Origin: Candidatus Omnitrophota bacterium
Lineage (GTDB): Bacteria; Omnitrophota; Gorgyraeia; 1-14-0-20-64-10
Assembly: GCA_023248095.1 (NCBI GenBank)
Contig: JAHFFF010000019.1
Span: forward strand, 1 to 15,785
DNA: 15,785 nt
Reading direction: 5' to 3'
Position 1 is the stretch's first letter; each line of letters opens with the position of its first letter. This document shows, piece by piece, positions 7,191-13,468 of the stretch. Under the pieces are notes generated by a model, which ran no database searches, was not told the origin of the DNA, and was given only the letters and a program-made list of their open reading frames with translations. The translations under genes and the position numbers were made by a program.

Positions 7191-7987
7191 CCCTTCACCC
7201 TCTCATAGGTCGCCAATTGGAATCCCGATGAATCCAGGGCAGCCCGGACCCTTGGGCTTAAGTAGGCATCCAGCTCAGCTGCACTCAAGTGCGAGTAAAT
7301 CTCCACCCGGCTCGCTTGGATTTGGGGGATGATCCCCAGCAGGTACTCCTCCGTCATTCGCCCGGTTTGCAGGAGTCCGTAGACCCGGTCCGCAAATCGA
7401 ATGCGCGCCGCCTTCAATCGGCGTCCTGCGGAGAAACGCAGCCGGCCAAAGATCCAGGAGTAAACCGCCTTCTTCAGCAAATCGCTTCGGTCCAGCCGGA
7501 GGGTCATCCCCAACTCTTCTCCCGGAAGCCGGATCGCCTCGATGCTGAACTCCTCCGCCAGGTCGGTCAAGGCCTTCAGAACCACCGGATGCAGGTGCAT
7601 GTGCAGATGCCCATCGACGTGCGAGAGCTGCAGGCCCGTCTTCCGGAATTTCTCCAGCTGAGCGCGAACCTCAAGCCGAAGCTGCTCCCGCGCCAAAGGA
7701 TTGAACTGGTAGTGCAACCCCGCCCTGACCGGGGCATCCGAGAAGCGGCCGAGGGGATCCGCCAGTAGGGGGATTCGGCCGGCCGGCAGTGTCGCCCGCC
7801 CGCAGACCACCACCAGGTGCAGGCCAACCGCCAGCCGCGGATGCGCGCGGGCCAAGGCGACCGCCTCCTCAAACGCATCCCCGCCCACCATTAAACTCGC
7901 GGTGGTCAGTATGCCCCGCTCGTGCGCCTCGATGATCGCCCGATTCACAGCGTTCGAACAACCGAAGTCGTCGCCTGTGACGATCAT
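7160..7987 (-). CDS. hpnK: Hopanoid biosynthesis deacetylase HpnK (YdjC family)
   Basis: This is a YdjC-fold carbohydrate deacetylase of 275 aa from the chosen start. HpnK is known to remove the acetyl group from the N-acetylglucosaminyl-bacteriohopanetetrol made by HpnI. Metal-binding and catalytic features are visible: TGDDFG with D6 and D7, GLHL with H57, and SHVDGHLHMHLHP with H123, D125 and H127. The ATG at 7987 has GGAG 8 nt upstream and gives the short N terminus usual in the family (MIVTGDDFG). A TTG at 8017, overlapping the hpnJ stop by 4 nt, would add ten residues and cannot be excluded. The 3' end overlaps hpnI by 31 nt. Together with hpnJ and hpnI on either side, it completes the cyclitol-ether head-group module. 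Confidence 0.93.
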   Translation of the reverse strand: MIVTGDDFGCSNAVNRAIIEAHERGILTTASLMVGGDAFEEAVALARAHPRLAVGLHLVVVCGRATLPAGRIPLLADPLGRFSDAPVRAGLHYQFNPLAREQLRLEVRAQLEKFRKTGLQLSHVDGHLHMHLHPVVLKALTDLAEEFSIEAIRLPGEELGMTLRLDRSDLLKKAVYSWIFGRLRFSAGRRLKAARIRFADRVYGLLQTGRMTEEYLLGIIPQIQASRVEIYSHLSAAELDAYLSPRVRAALDSSGFQLATYERVKGCTTYESSLR

Positions 7988-7995
7988 CAGGCGGG

Positions 7996-7999
7996 CTCC
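7996..7999 (-). promoter_or_regulatory. GGAG ribosome-binding site favouring the ATG start of hpnK
   Basis: The minus strand reads GGAG 8 nt before the ATG at 7987-7985. The competing TTG at 8017-8015 has only AAGG ahead of it. I therefore preferred the ATG, although the TTGA overlap with the hpnJ stop is attractive for coupling. Confidence 0.45.
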
Positions 8000-8013
8000 G
8001 TGATTCAGAGGGT

Positions 8014-9465
8014 TCAAGCCGCGGCCTTGACCTTCCTCAGATTTCGAATGAACCGAACTCGATCCGAATGGAGCCTGAGATATTCGCGCGCCTCTTGAGT
8101 CAGGCGGCGGCGCTCCCGGGAGTCAAAGAGGCTGCTCTTAACAATCCGCCATACCACGTGAGGCCGAAGGAAATATTCGGCGTAGAAGCGGTCCACCGCC
8201 TCCATCATGGCCTCCCGAGGCAATCCCGGATACTCGATGTGGGGCAACTGATGGCCCTTCCCGTCAGTCATCTCAGTATTGGGCCGGAAGTATCCGTTGG
8301 ACGTTACATACCGGTACAGCTCGGTCCCGGGATAGGCGTGGGCGATGGAAACCTGGATCGTCTCCGGATCGAGCTGCTTCGCAAACTCAATGGTCCGCTC
8401 AATCGTCTCCGGCGTCTCACCCGGCAAGCCGATAATGAAATCGCCGTGCACCTTGATCCCAACCTTCTTGCAATTCTTCATGAACTCCCGGGCCTGCTCA
8501 ATGGTGGTTCCCTTCTTGATGTTCTTCAATATCTGCGGGTCGCCCGATTCAAAACCGACGATGAACAAGCGGCAGCCGGCTGCCCGCATCGCCTTCAAGG
8601 TCTCCAAATCCACATGCACGCGGGTGTTGCACGACCAGGTGAACTTGAGCGGCTTGAATTTCTCGCACAGCGCGAGCACCCGCTGCTTCCGGATGGTGAA
8701 GGTGTCGTCGTCGAAGAAGATCTCCCGCAGCTGCGGGAAGTCCTTGAGGACGTACTTGACCTCCTCGACGGCATTGTCCACCGACCGCTCCCTCCAGGGA
8801 TGATCGTCGAACGTCTGCGGCCAGAGGCAGAAGGTGCACAGCGCCGGGCAACCGCGCGTGGTGTACAAGGACAGGTAGGGATGCAGGAGGAACGGGATGT
8901 TGTACTTGGTGATATCCAGGTCCCTTTTGTAGATGGGCGCCACCCAGGGGATCGCATCCAGATCCGTGACCTGGGGGGGAGGGGGCGTCGCCAGGATTTG
9001 GCCATCCTTGCGGAAACTCACCCCCGGGATATCCTCCAAGGGCCTTCCGGCAGCAAAATCACGCACCGCGTAATCAAACTCTTTGTAGGTGACAAAATCG
9101 ATCGCCTCGCTCGCCTTGAGACTTTCTTCCGGCTGCACGCTGACGTGTGGGCCGACAAAGGCGATCTTGAGAGAGGGCTTGGCCCCCTTCATCTCCTCCG
9201 CAAGCCGGACATCGTTGTGGAAACCTGCCGTGCTCGAAAAGAGAACCACGAATTCGTACTCGGTTGCAATCCGGATCGTCTCCTCGGGGCTAACCCCGTG
9301 CGGGGAGGCATCCAGAAGCCGGCTGTTGGGAATCAAGGCCGCAGGATAGGCAAGCCAGACCGGATACCAGAAGGACCAGACCTCACGCGTGGAGGGCCAA
9401 CGGGAACTTGCTCCCGCATCAAAATTTTCGAACGAGGGCGGATTCAACAACAGGGTTTTCATCAT
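8014..9465 (-). CDS. hpnJ: Hopanoid biosynthesis radical SAM protein HpnJ
   Basis: This 483-aa protein is HpnJ-like: an N-terminal B12-binding-type domain (about residues 1-150, with AFVGPHVSV near 102-110) followed by a radical SAM core. The cluster motif CX3CX2C is C206, C210 and C213 in TRGCPALCTFCLWPQ. Further core segments such as FFDDDTF, FIVGFESGD and DFIIGLPGET match the TIM-barrel strands of the superfamily. In characterised hopanoid producers HpnJ acts after HpnI and HpnK and is required to convert bacteriohopanetetrol glucosamine to bacteriohopanetetrol cyclitol ether, presumably by ring contraction. The start ATG at 9465 overlaps the upstream CDP-alcohol transferase stop as ATGA; a second ATG follows immediately. 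The product should act at the cytoplasmic membrane on a lipid substrate. The long plus-strand frame opposite it is antisense shadow. Confidence 0.94.
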   Translation of the reverse strand: MMKTLLLNPPSFENFDAGASSRWPSTREVWSFWYPVWLAYPAALIPNSRLLDASPHGVSPEETIRIATEYEFVVLFSSTAGFHNDVRLAEEMKGAKPSLKIAFVGPHVSVQPEESLKASEAIDFVTYKEFDYAVRDFAAGRPLEDIPGVSFRKDGQILATPPPPQVTDLDAIPWVAPIYKRDLDITKYNIPFLLHPYLSLYTTRGCPALCTFCLWPQTFDDHPWRERSVDNAVEEVKYVLKDFPQLREIFFDDDTFTIRKQRVLALCEKFKPLKFTWSCNTRVHVDLETLKAMRAAGCRLFIVGFESGDPQILKNIKKGTTIEQAREFMKNCKKVGIKVHGDFIIGLPGETPETIERTIEFAKQLDPETIQVSIAHAYPGTELYRYVTSNGYFRPNTEMTDGKGHQLPHIEYPGLPREAMMEAVDRFYAEYFLRPHVVWRIVKSSLFDSRERRRLTQEAREYLRLHSDRVRFIRNLRKVKAAA

Positions 9466-10121
9466 GACGGTACTCCTCTCACCCTTTCACCTGCGCATGA
9501 GGCGCGCAACAACGCGATCGCAGTCGAAATCCAATGCAGATGAGCACCCATCGCACCAGCCCATAACAGCCAGGAGACCTGATTAGCGCAGGTAGAGACC
9601 AAAACGATCAACGCGAAATCCTCCCGGAAGATCTTCTGGACCCCCTTCGCAAAGGTGAACCGTTCCTCGAGCGGCGGATCGGGGTGCAGCCAGGCCGAGG
9701 GACCCCGCTGCTGAAGCTGCTCCAAAAGGAAGGCCACGTAGGTCAGCAGGACACCGACTGCGGCAGTCCACCCCAGGATCATCCAAAGCAGATCGCCGCG
9801 GGCTCGATGCAAACCGAATCCAAGACCCAGAAAGAAGGCCCCGTGGATGAGACAATCGGAAACCGTGTCCAGCCAACTCCCGAAACCGCTGGTTCTTTGA
9901 GTCAGCCGCGCCAATTCCCCGTCGCAGTTATCCAGGAGATAAGAGATCTCAAACCAGACGCCGCCCCAAATCGAAGCCTGAGCGGTGCCCTGCAGGAAAT
10001 CCCAAACCGCCAGCAGACCGGTCACTAAAGAAAGTCCCGTGACTTGGTTGGGGGTGAACCTGCAACGCGCCAGCCAAGGGGTAATCCGGCATGAAATGGA
10101 TCGATTCAAGGGGAAATGCAT
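9462..10121 (-). CDS. CDP-alcohol phosphatidyltransferase family membrane protein (paralogue 1)
   Basis: This 219-aa integral membrane enzyme belongs to the family that transfers a phospho-group from a CDP- or CMP-activated donor to an alcohol. The full catalytic signature D-x2-DG-x2-AR-x8-G-x3-D-x3-D is present: D64, D67, G68, A71, R72, G81, D85 and D89. Hydrophobic segments flank the motif, for example near 28-44, 51-62, 90-102 and 110-127. The N-terminal RFTPNQVTGLSLVTG block and the later FALIVLVSTC block are shared with the two other CDP-alcohol transferases in this window, so all three look like paralogues. The gene starts 3 nt after the transaminase gene and overlaps hpnJ by 4 nt (ATGA). 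Donor and acceptor are unknown. Its place after the decarboxylase/transaminase pair suggests a CMP-activated aminoethylphosphonate donor, but that is inference. Confidence 0.88.
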   Translation of the reverse strand: MHFPLNRSISCRITPWLARCRFTPNQVTGLSLVTGLLAVWDFLQGTAQASIWGGVWFEISYLLDNCDGELARLTQRTSGFGSWLDTVSDCLIHGAFFLGLGFGLHRARGDLLWMILGWTAAVGVLLTYVAFLLEQLQQRGPSAWLHPDPPLEERFTFAKGVQKIFREDFALIVLVSTCANQVSWLLWAGAMGAHLHWISTAIALLRASCAGERVRGVPS

Positions 10122-10124
10122 GGC

Positions 10125-11327
10125 TTACCCCAGGGTTGTCTTCAGCGTCCTCAGGAATTCCTTCAAATCGCCCTGGAGCAACTGCCCCATATGGGCCACA
10201 CGGAGGATCTTTCCCTTCAGCTCGCTCTGGCCCGCATAGATGATAAAACCCGACTTCTTCAAGTAGTCGTGAATCTGCGGATAGGTCTTCCCCTTGGGCA
10301 ACCAAAGGGCCGTCAAGGTATTGGAAAGAAGCTTGTCCTCCAAAAGAAACTGCAGGCCCAACTTCTTGAAACCCTGCCGCAGGAAGAGCGCTCGGTCACG
10401 GTAGCGATGGATTCGATTCTTCAAACTCTCCCGGATCAATTCGTCCAGCGCGGCCTGAAAGGCTGCAACCAGCGGAATGGCCGGCGTAAAAAGAGGCTCG
10501 CCTGCCTCCTGGGCCTTCAAGTGGATCCCAAGATCCAAATACAAAGACTTGGGCTTGAGCTTGGCTACGCGGGCGGCTTCTTCCTGAGAAAGGAGAACAA
10601 AGGAAAGCCCCGGCACACCATGAAGACACTTGCCTGCAGACCCCACGCACAGACCGACATTGAGCCGAGCAAGATCCAGCCGCTCCGCCCCGATGCTGCT
10701 GATGGCATCCACCAGCAGCCGCCGGCGAAATCTCTTCGCCAGCAAGGCCACCTCTTCCAACGGATTGAGCATGCCGGTTGAAGTCTCGTGGTGAACCATG
10801 GCGATCGTGCCGATGTGGGAATCCCGCTTTAAGGCCGCTGTCACTCGATTCAAGTCGGGCCGCTCGGCCAGTGGAGATCGAATCTCCACCCAAGGAATCT
10901 GATGGATCCGAGCCAACTGTGCAATCCGTGATCCGTAGACGCCGTTGTTCATGACCAGAAGCTTCTTGCCGGGGTCCACGCTGCTTAATACCGCCGCCTC
11001 GAGCGCCGCCGTGCCGGAGCCGCTGATAACCACCGCCGTGTACCTCTGGTCCAACCCGAGCGCATGGATCAGTTTTGCCCGTACGGTTTGCAACATGTCG
11101 GAAAACTCCGGCTCCCGGTGGCAGATGTCCGGACCGCCCAAGGCTGCATGCACATGGGCGCTGGTGTTCACCGGCCCGGGGCAAAGCAGCAGCAGCGGCC
11201 GCTTCACGGCGGGACGCTGTGCAAGAGCGGCAACTTCTTTCTCCGCAGCGGGTATCTCCTTAGGTTCAGGCTTGCGGGGTACAAACTTCTTCCGAAGGGC
11301 CCTCATCCTACGATTTCGACGACGCAT
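10125..11327 (-). CDS. 2-aminoethylphosphonate--pyruvate transaminase-like class V aminotransferase (PhnW family)
   Basis: This 400-aa PLP enzyme would interconvert phosphonoacetaldehyde and 2-aminoethylphosphonate, with an amino acid as donor. Motifs fit the PhnW/alanine-glyoxylate aminotransferase group: LLCPGPVNTS near 47-56, SGSGTAALEA at 102-111, HHETSTGMLNP at 179-189, LLVDAISSIGA with the PLP-ring aspartate D207, and SAGKCLHGVPG with the Schiff-base lysine K233. The start at ATG 11327 is set by an AAGGAGG ribosome-binding site 6 nt upstream. It leaves about 43 residues ahead of the catalytic domain, beginning with a run rich in Arg and Lys, which normal PhnW proteins lack. The gene overlaps the decarboxylase beta gene by 20 nt, so decarboxylation and transamination look like consecutive steps. 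An alternative role is amination of an open-chain ribosylhopane, replacing the absent HpnO. Confidence 0.85.
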   Translation of the reverse strand: MRRRNRRMRALRKKFVPRKPEPKEIPAAEKEVAALAQRPAVKRPLLLLCPGPVNTSAHVHAALGGPDICHREPEFSDMLQTVRAKLIHALGLDQRYTAVVISGSGTAALEAAVLSSVDPGKKLLVMNNGVYGSRIAQLARIHQIPWVEIRSPLAERPDLNRVTAALKRDSHIGTIAMVHHETSTGMLNPLEEVALLAKRFRRRLLVDAISSIGAERLDLARLNVGLCVGSAGKCLHGVPGLSFVLLSQEEAARVAKLKPKSLYLDLGIHLKAQEAGEPLFTPAIPLVAAFQAALDELIRESLKNRIHRYRDRALFLRQGFKKLGLQFLLEDKLLSNTLTALWLPKGKTYPQIHDYLKKSGFIIYAGQSELKGKILRVAHMGQLLQGDLKEFLRTLKTTLG

Positions 11328-11883
11328 GAATTGCCTCCTTGAATCGTGCCGTGATCGCCTCTGGCTCAAGCCGAACCCGTTCCGCCGGCGCCCCAAGATC
11401 AGGCCGGCATTTCACCAGAAGAAAGGCCGGACCCGTGTGAGAGCGTATATGCCTCCAGGCCGAAAGGGTCTCCTCTAGGGTGGTTGCCCGCCGGACAAAC
11501 CGATACCCCGCCGCCGAGGCCAGCGCATCCAGATGAACAGAAGCCGAGTAGGTCGGCTGATTTCCCGTTGACGCGAACACCTCATTATCGAACACGACGT
11601 GCACGAGGTTTTGGGGAGCCAGCGATCCGATGGCCGCCAGAGATCCCAGGCCCATCAGGACCGATCCGTCCCCGTCGAATACTACGACGGTTGCCTGGGG
11701 TTTCGCCAAGGCAATCCCCAGGCCCATCGAAGCCGCCAGTCCCATGGAGCCGATCATGTAAAAGTTTCCAGGCCGGTCGTTGCAGGCCTGCACCTCCCGG
11801 CAGGTATAACCGGTCGTGCAGATAATCAACTCATCCTTCAGCTGCTGAGCGACCTGACGGATTGCCTCTCGCGTCGTCATCAT
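11308..11883 (-). CDS. Phosphonopyruvate/sulfopyruvate decarboxylase-like beta subunit (TPP PP domain)
   Basis: This 191-aa protein carries the pyrophosphate-binding half of the TPP decarboxylase whose alpha subunit is encoded 3 nt upstream. The N-terminal ICTTGYTCREV segment (about 21-31) and FYMIGSMGLAASMGLGIALA (41-60) are conserved in Ppd and ComE. The TPP/Mg motif starts with GDG at 71-73 and ends about 27 residues later with DN at 99-100, followed by STGNQPT. The C-terminal part, with KCRPDLGAP, resembles the end of Ppd-type enzymes. With the alpha subunit it should form an alpha2beta2-type enzyme producing an aldehyde (phosphonoacetaldehyde or sulfoacetaldehyde). The last 20 nt overlap the start of the aminotransferase gene, whose strong ribosome-binding site lies inside this coding sequence. 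That overlap implies coupled translation of decarboxylase and transaminase. Confidence 0.88.
   Translation of the reverse strand: MMTTREAIRQVAQQLKDELIICTTGYTCREVQACNDRPGNFYMIGSMGLAASMGLGIALAKPQATVVVFDGDGSVLMGLGSLAAIGSLAPQNLVHVVFDNEVFASTGNQPTYSASVHLDALASAAGYRFVRRATTLEETLSAWRHIRSHTGPAFLLVKCRPDLGAPAERVRLEPEAITARFKEAIHASSKS
11334..11340 (-). promoter_or_regulatory. Strong Shine-Dalgarno that fixes the transaminase start
   Basis: The minus strand reads AAGGAGG here, 6 nt ahead of the ATG at 11327-11325. It lies within the coding region of the decarboxylase beta subunit. The next ATG, at 11306, has no comparable site, so the basic N-terminal extension of the transaminase is probably translated. 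Confidence 0.75.
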
Positions 11884-11886
11884 GGT

Positions 11887-12375
11887 CTAAAGGACCCCGG
11901 ATCGGATCAGCAAGGCGACCGGAATCCCTTGGGCGCGAATGATTCCATCCGCCTGAGCGACGGCACTCCCTACCTGCCCGGAGCCCGGAACAAGCGTGGG
12001 AATCCCCACCTCCCGCAGAAGCGCCTCGCAGTGCCGTCCCATCACCCAGTGCTCCGGCGCATCCTTCCCCTGATATCCTCGATAACCGACGATCAGAAGA
12101 ACTGGAATCTTGTAGATCAAGTTCAAAGAGGTCAACGCGTTCAGGCAGTATCCCAATCCGGAATTCTGCATCAGAACCGCCGGGCGGCGGCCCGCCAGGA
12201 AGGCCCCGGCGGCCATCCCGACGGCAAGATCTTCCCGAGTGGCCGGAACATAGCCGACCGGATCACGGCTCAATTCCTCAATCAGGGAAGCCAGTGTGGA
12301 ATCTGCCACTCCGCAGAAAAAATTAAAGCCCCTTCCCTTCAGCGCCTCCAGGCACCCTTCAGCGGTTTCCACCAT
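11887..12375 (-). CDS. Phosphonopyruvate/sulfopyruvate decarboxylase-like alpha subunit (TPP PYR domain)
   Basis: This 162-aa protein is the pyrimidine-binding half of a thiamine-diphosphate decarboxylase. The family decarboxylates phosphonopyruvate to phosphonoacetaldehyde (Ppd/Fom2) or sulfopyruvate to sulfoacetaldehyde (ComDE). Visible motifs are FFCGVADSTL near residue 20, PATREDLAVGMAAG with the likely TPP-activating E48, and LMQNSGLGYCLNALTSL at 68-84, followed by YKIPVLLIVGYRG. The short length and the TRED...LMQNSGLG block resemble the stand-alone alpha subunit of ComDE-type enzymes more than fused Ppd proteins of about 370 aa. I chose the ATG at 12375 because it aligns with the family N terminus. 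A GTG at 12390, in GTGA overlap with the hpnH stop and with GGAGG upstream, is a real alternative. The beta-subunit gene follows after 3 nt. Substrate cannot be settled from sequence; the neighbouring PhnW-like transaminase favours phosphonopyruvate. Confidence 0.85.
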   Translation of the reverse strand: MVETAEGCLEALKGRGFNFFCGVADSTLASLIEELSRDPVGYVPATREDLAVGMAAGAFLAGRRPAVLMQNSGLGYCLNALTSLNLIYKIPVLLIVGYRGYQGKDAPEHWVMGRHCEALLREVGIPTLVPGSGQVGSAVAQADGIIRAQGIPVALLIRSGVL

Positions 12376-12386
12376 ACCGGAGGCCC

Positions 12387-13463
12387 TCACCGGGCAGAAA
12401 CCTCCACCGCCTCTGAGGTGGCCCCATGGTCGGTCGTCTCCATCGGAGCGGCCCGACTTTTTCGCCCGAGGGGTTTCAGCGCGTACAGCATGTTCTTGAG
12501 GGAACCGGTCGCATCGGCCACCGCCGTCGGCTCGTATCCGCAGTGAACCATGCAGTCGGCGCAGCGAGGGTCGCGGCCTGTCCCATAACGCTCCCAAGGG
12601 GTTTCCTCAATCAGTTCCTTAAACGTCTTGGTGTATCCGTCGCTCATCAGGTAGCACGGCTTCTGCCACCCAAAGACGTTTCGCGTCGGGTTTCCCCAGG
12701 CGGTGCACTGGTAGTCCCGATGACCCTGCAGGAACTCCAGGAAGAAGGAGGAGTGATTGAAACGCCACCGGGGATCGGCATTGTCCAAGATCTTCCGGAA
12801 GAGGGCCTTCGTCTGTTCCCTCTGGAGGAAATGCTCCTGATCCGGAGCCTTCTCATAAGGATAGCCGGGGGAAATCATCATGCCATCCACTCCCAGATCG
12901 GTCAGAAAATCGAACATCCGGCGGAACTCCTGTGGATCGGCCCCCAGGAAGATGGTCGTGTTCGTGGAAACGGCGAAGCCGGCCTTCTTGGCCGCTCGGA
13001 TTCCGTCAACAGCCAATTTGAAGATCCCCTTGCGGCAGACCGACTTGTCGTGCGTTTCCTCCAATCCATCCAGATGGATGCTGAACCGGAAATAGGGGGA
13101 GGGCTTGTACTCCTTGAGCTTCTTATTCAGCAAGATCGCGTTGGTGCAGAGGTAGACGAACCTCTTTCGCCGGACCAGCCGCTCTGCAATCTCCGGCATC
13201 TCCGGATGGATCAGCGGCTCACCCCCGGCAACCGAAACGACCGGGGCACCGCATTCCAATGCCGCCTCCTCACATTCCTGGGGTGAAAGCCGCTTCTTGA
13301 GGATCTCCTCCGGGTACTGGATCTTCCCACATCCGGCACACTCCAGGTTGCACCGGAAGAGCGGCTCCAGCATGAGAACCAGCGGAAACTTCTCGACCCT
13401 CTTCATCCTCTGTCTGAGAACGTACGTCCCAACCGTTAAGCCTTGCCTCCATGAGATGGACAT
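12387..13463 (-). CDS. hpnH: Adenosyl-hopane synthase, radical SAM protein HpnH
   Basis: This 358-aa radical SAM enzyme is known in the family to couple the 5'-deoxyadenosyl group of SAM to hopene, giving adenosylhopane, the first step of hopanoid side-chain extension. The [4Fe-4S] motif CX3CX2C is at C38, C42 and C45 within FRCNLECAGCGKIQYP, and a GGEP-type SAM-binding motif (VAGGEPLIHPEM) follows. The start MSISWRQGLTVGTYVLRQ closely resembles the usual HpnH N terminus, which supports the ATG at 13463; an AGAGG sequence overlaps the shc stop just upstream. A C-terminal cysteine cluster (CADCMVHCGYEP) is consistent with a SPASM-like or auxiliary region. The gene follows shc by 5 nt and precedes the decarboxylase alpha-subunit gene by 11 nt. 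Its product is the substrate expected for HpnG, encoded further along this operon. Confidence 0.96.
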   Translation of the reverse strand: MSISWRQGLTVGTYVLRQRMKRVEKFPLVLMLEPLFRCNLECAGCGKIQYPEEILKKRLSPQECEEAALECGAPVVSVAGGEPLIHPEMPEIAERLVRRKRFVYLCTNAILLNKKLKEYKPSPYFRFSIHLDGLEETHDKSVCRKGIFKLAVDGIRAAKKAGFAVSTNTTIFLGADPQEFRRMFDFLTDLGVDGMMISPGYPYEKAPDQEHFLQREQTKALFRKILDNADPRWRFNHSSFFLEFLQGHRDYQCTAWGNPTRNVFGWQKPCYLMSDGYTKTFKELIEETPWERYGTGRDPRCADCMVHCGYEPTAVADATGSLKNMLYALKPLGRKSRAAPMETTDHGATSEAVEVSAR

Positions 13464-13468
13464 ATCCT

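Noticed and set aside
8068..9543. A 491-codon open frame on the plus strand
   Set aside because: It lies antisense to hpnJ, whose protein has a complete radical SAM signature. The plus-strand translation has no recognisable domain and reflects codon bias of the real gene.
12376..12597. Longer form of the decarboxylase alpha subunit starting at 12597
   Set aside because: The extra 74 residues only retranslate the hpnH 3' end out of frame and have no family similarity.
11599..13286. Two long plus-strand open frames (11599-12546 and 12426-13286)
   Set aside because: They oppose the decarboxylase subunits and hpnH, which have clear family motifs in the minus-strand frames.
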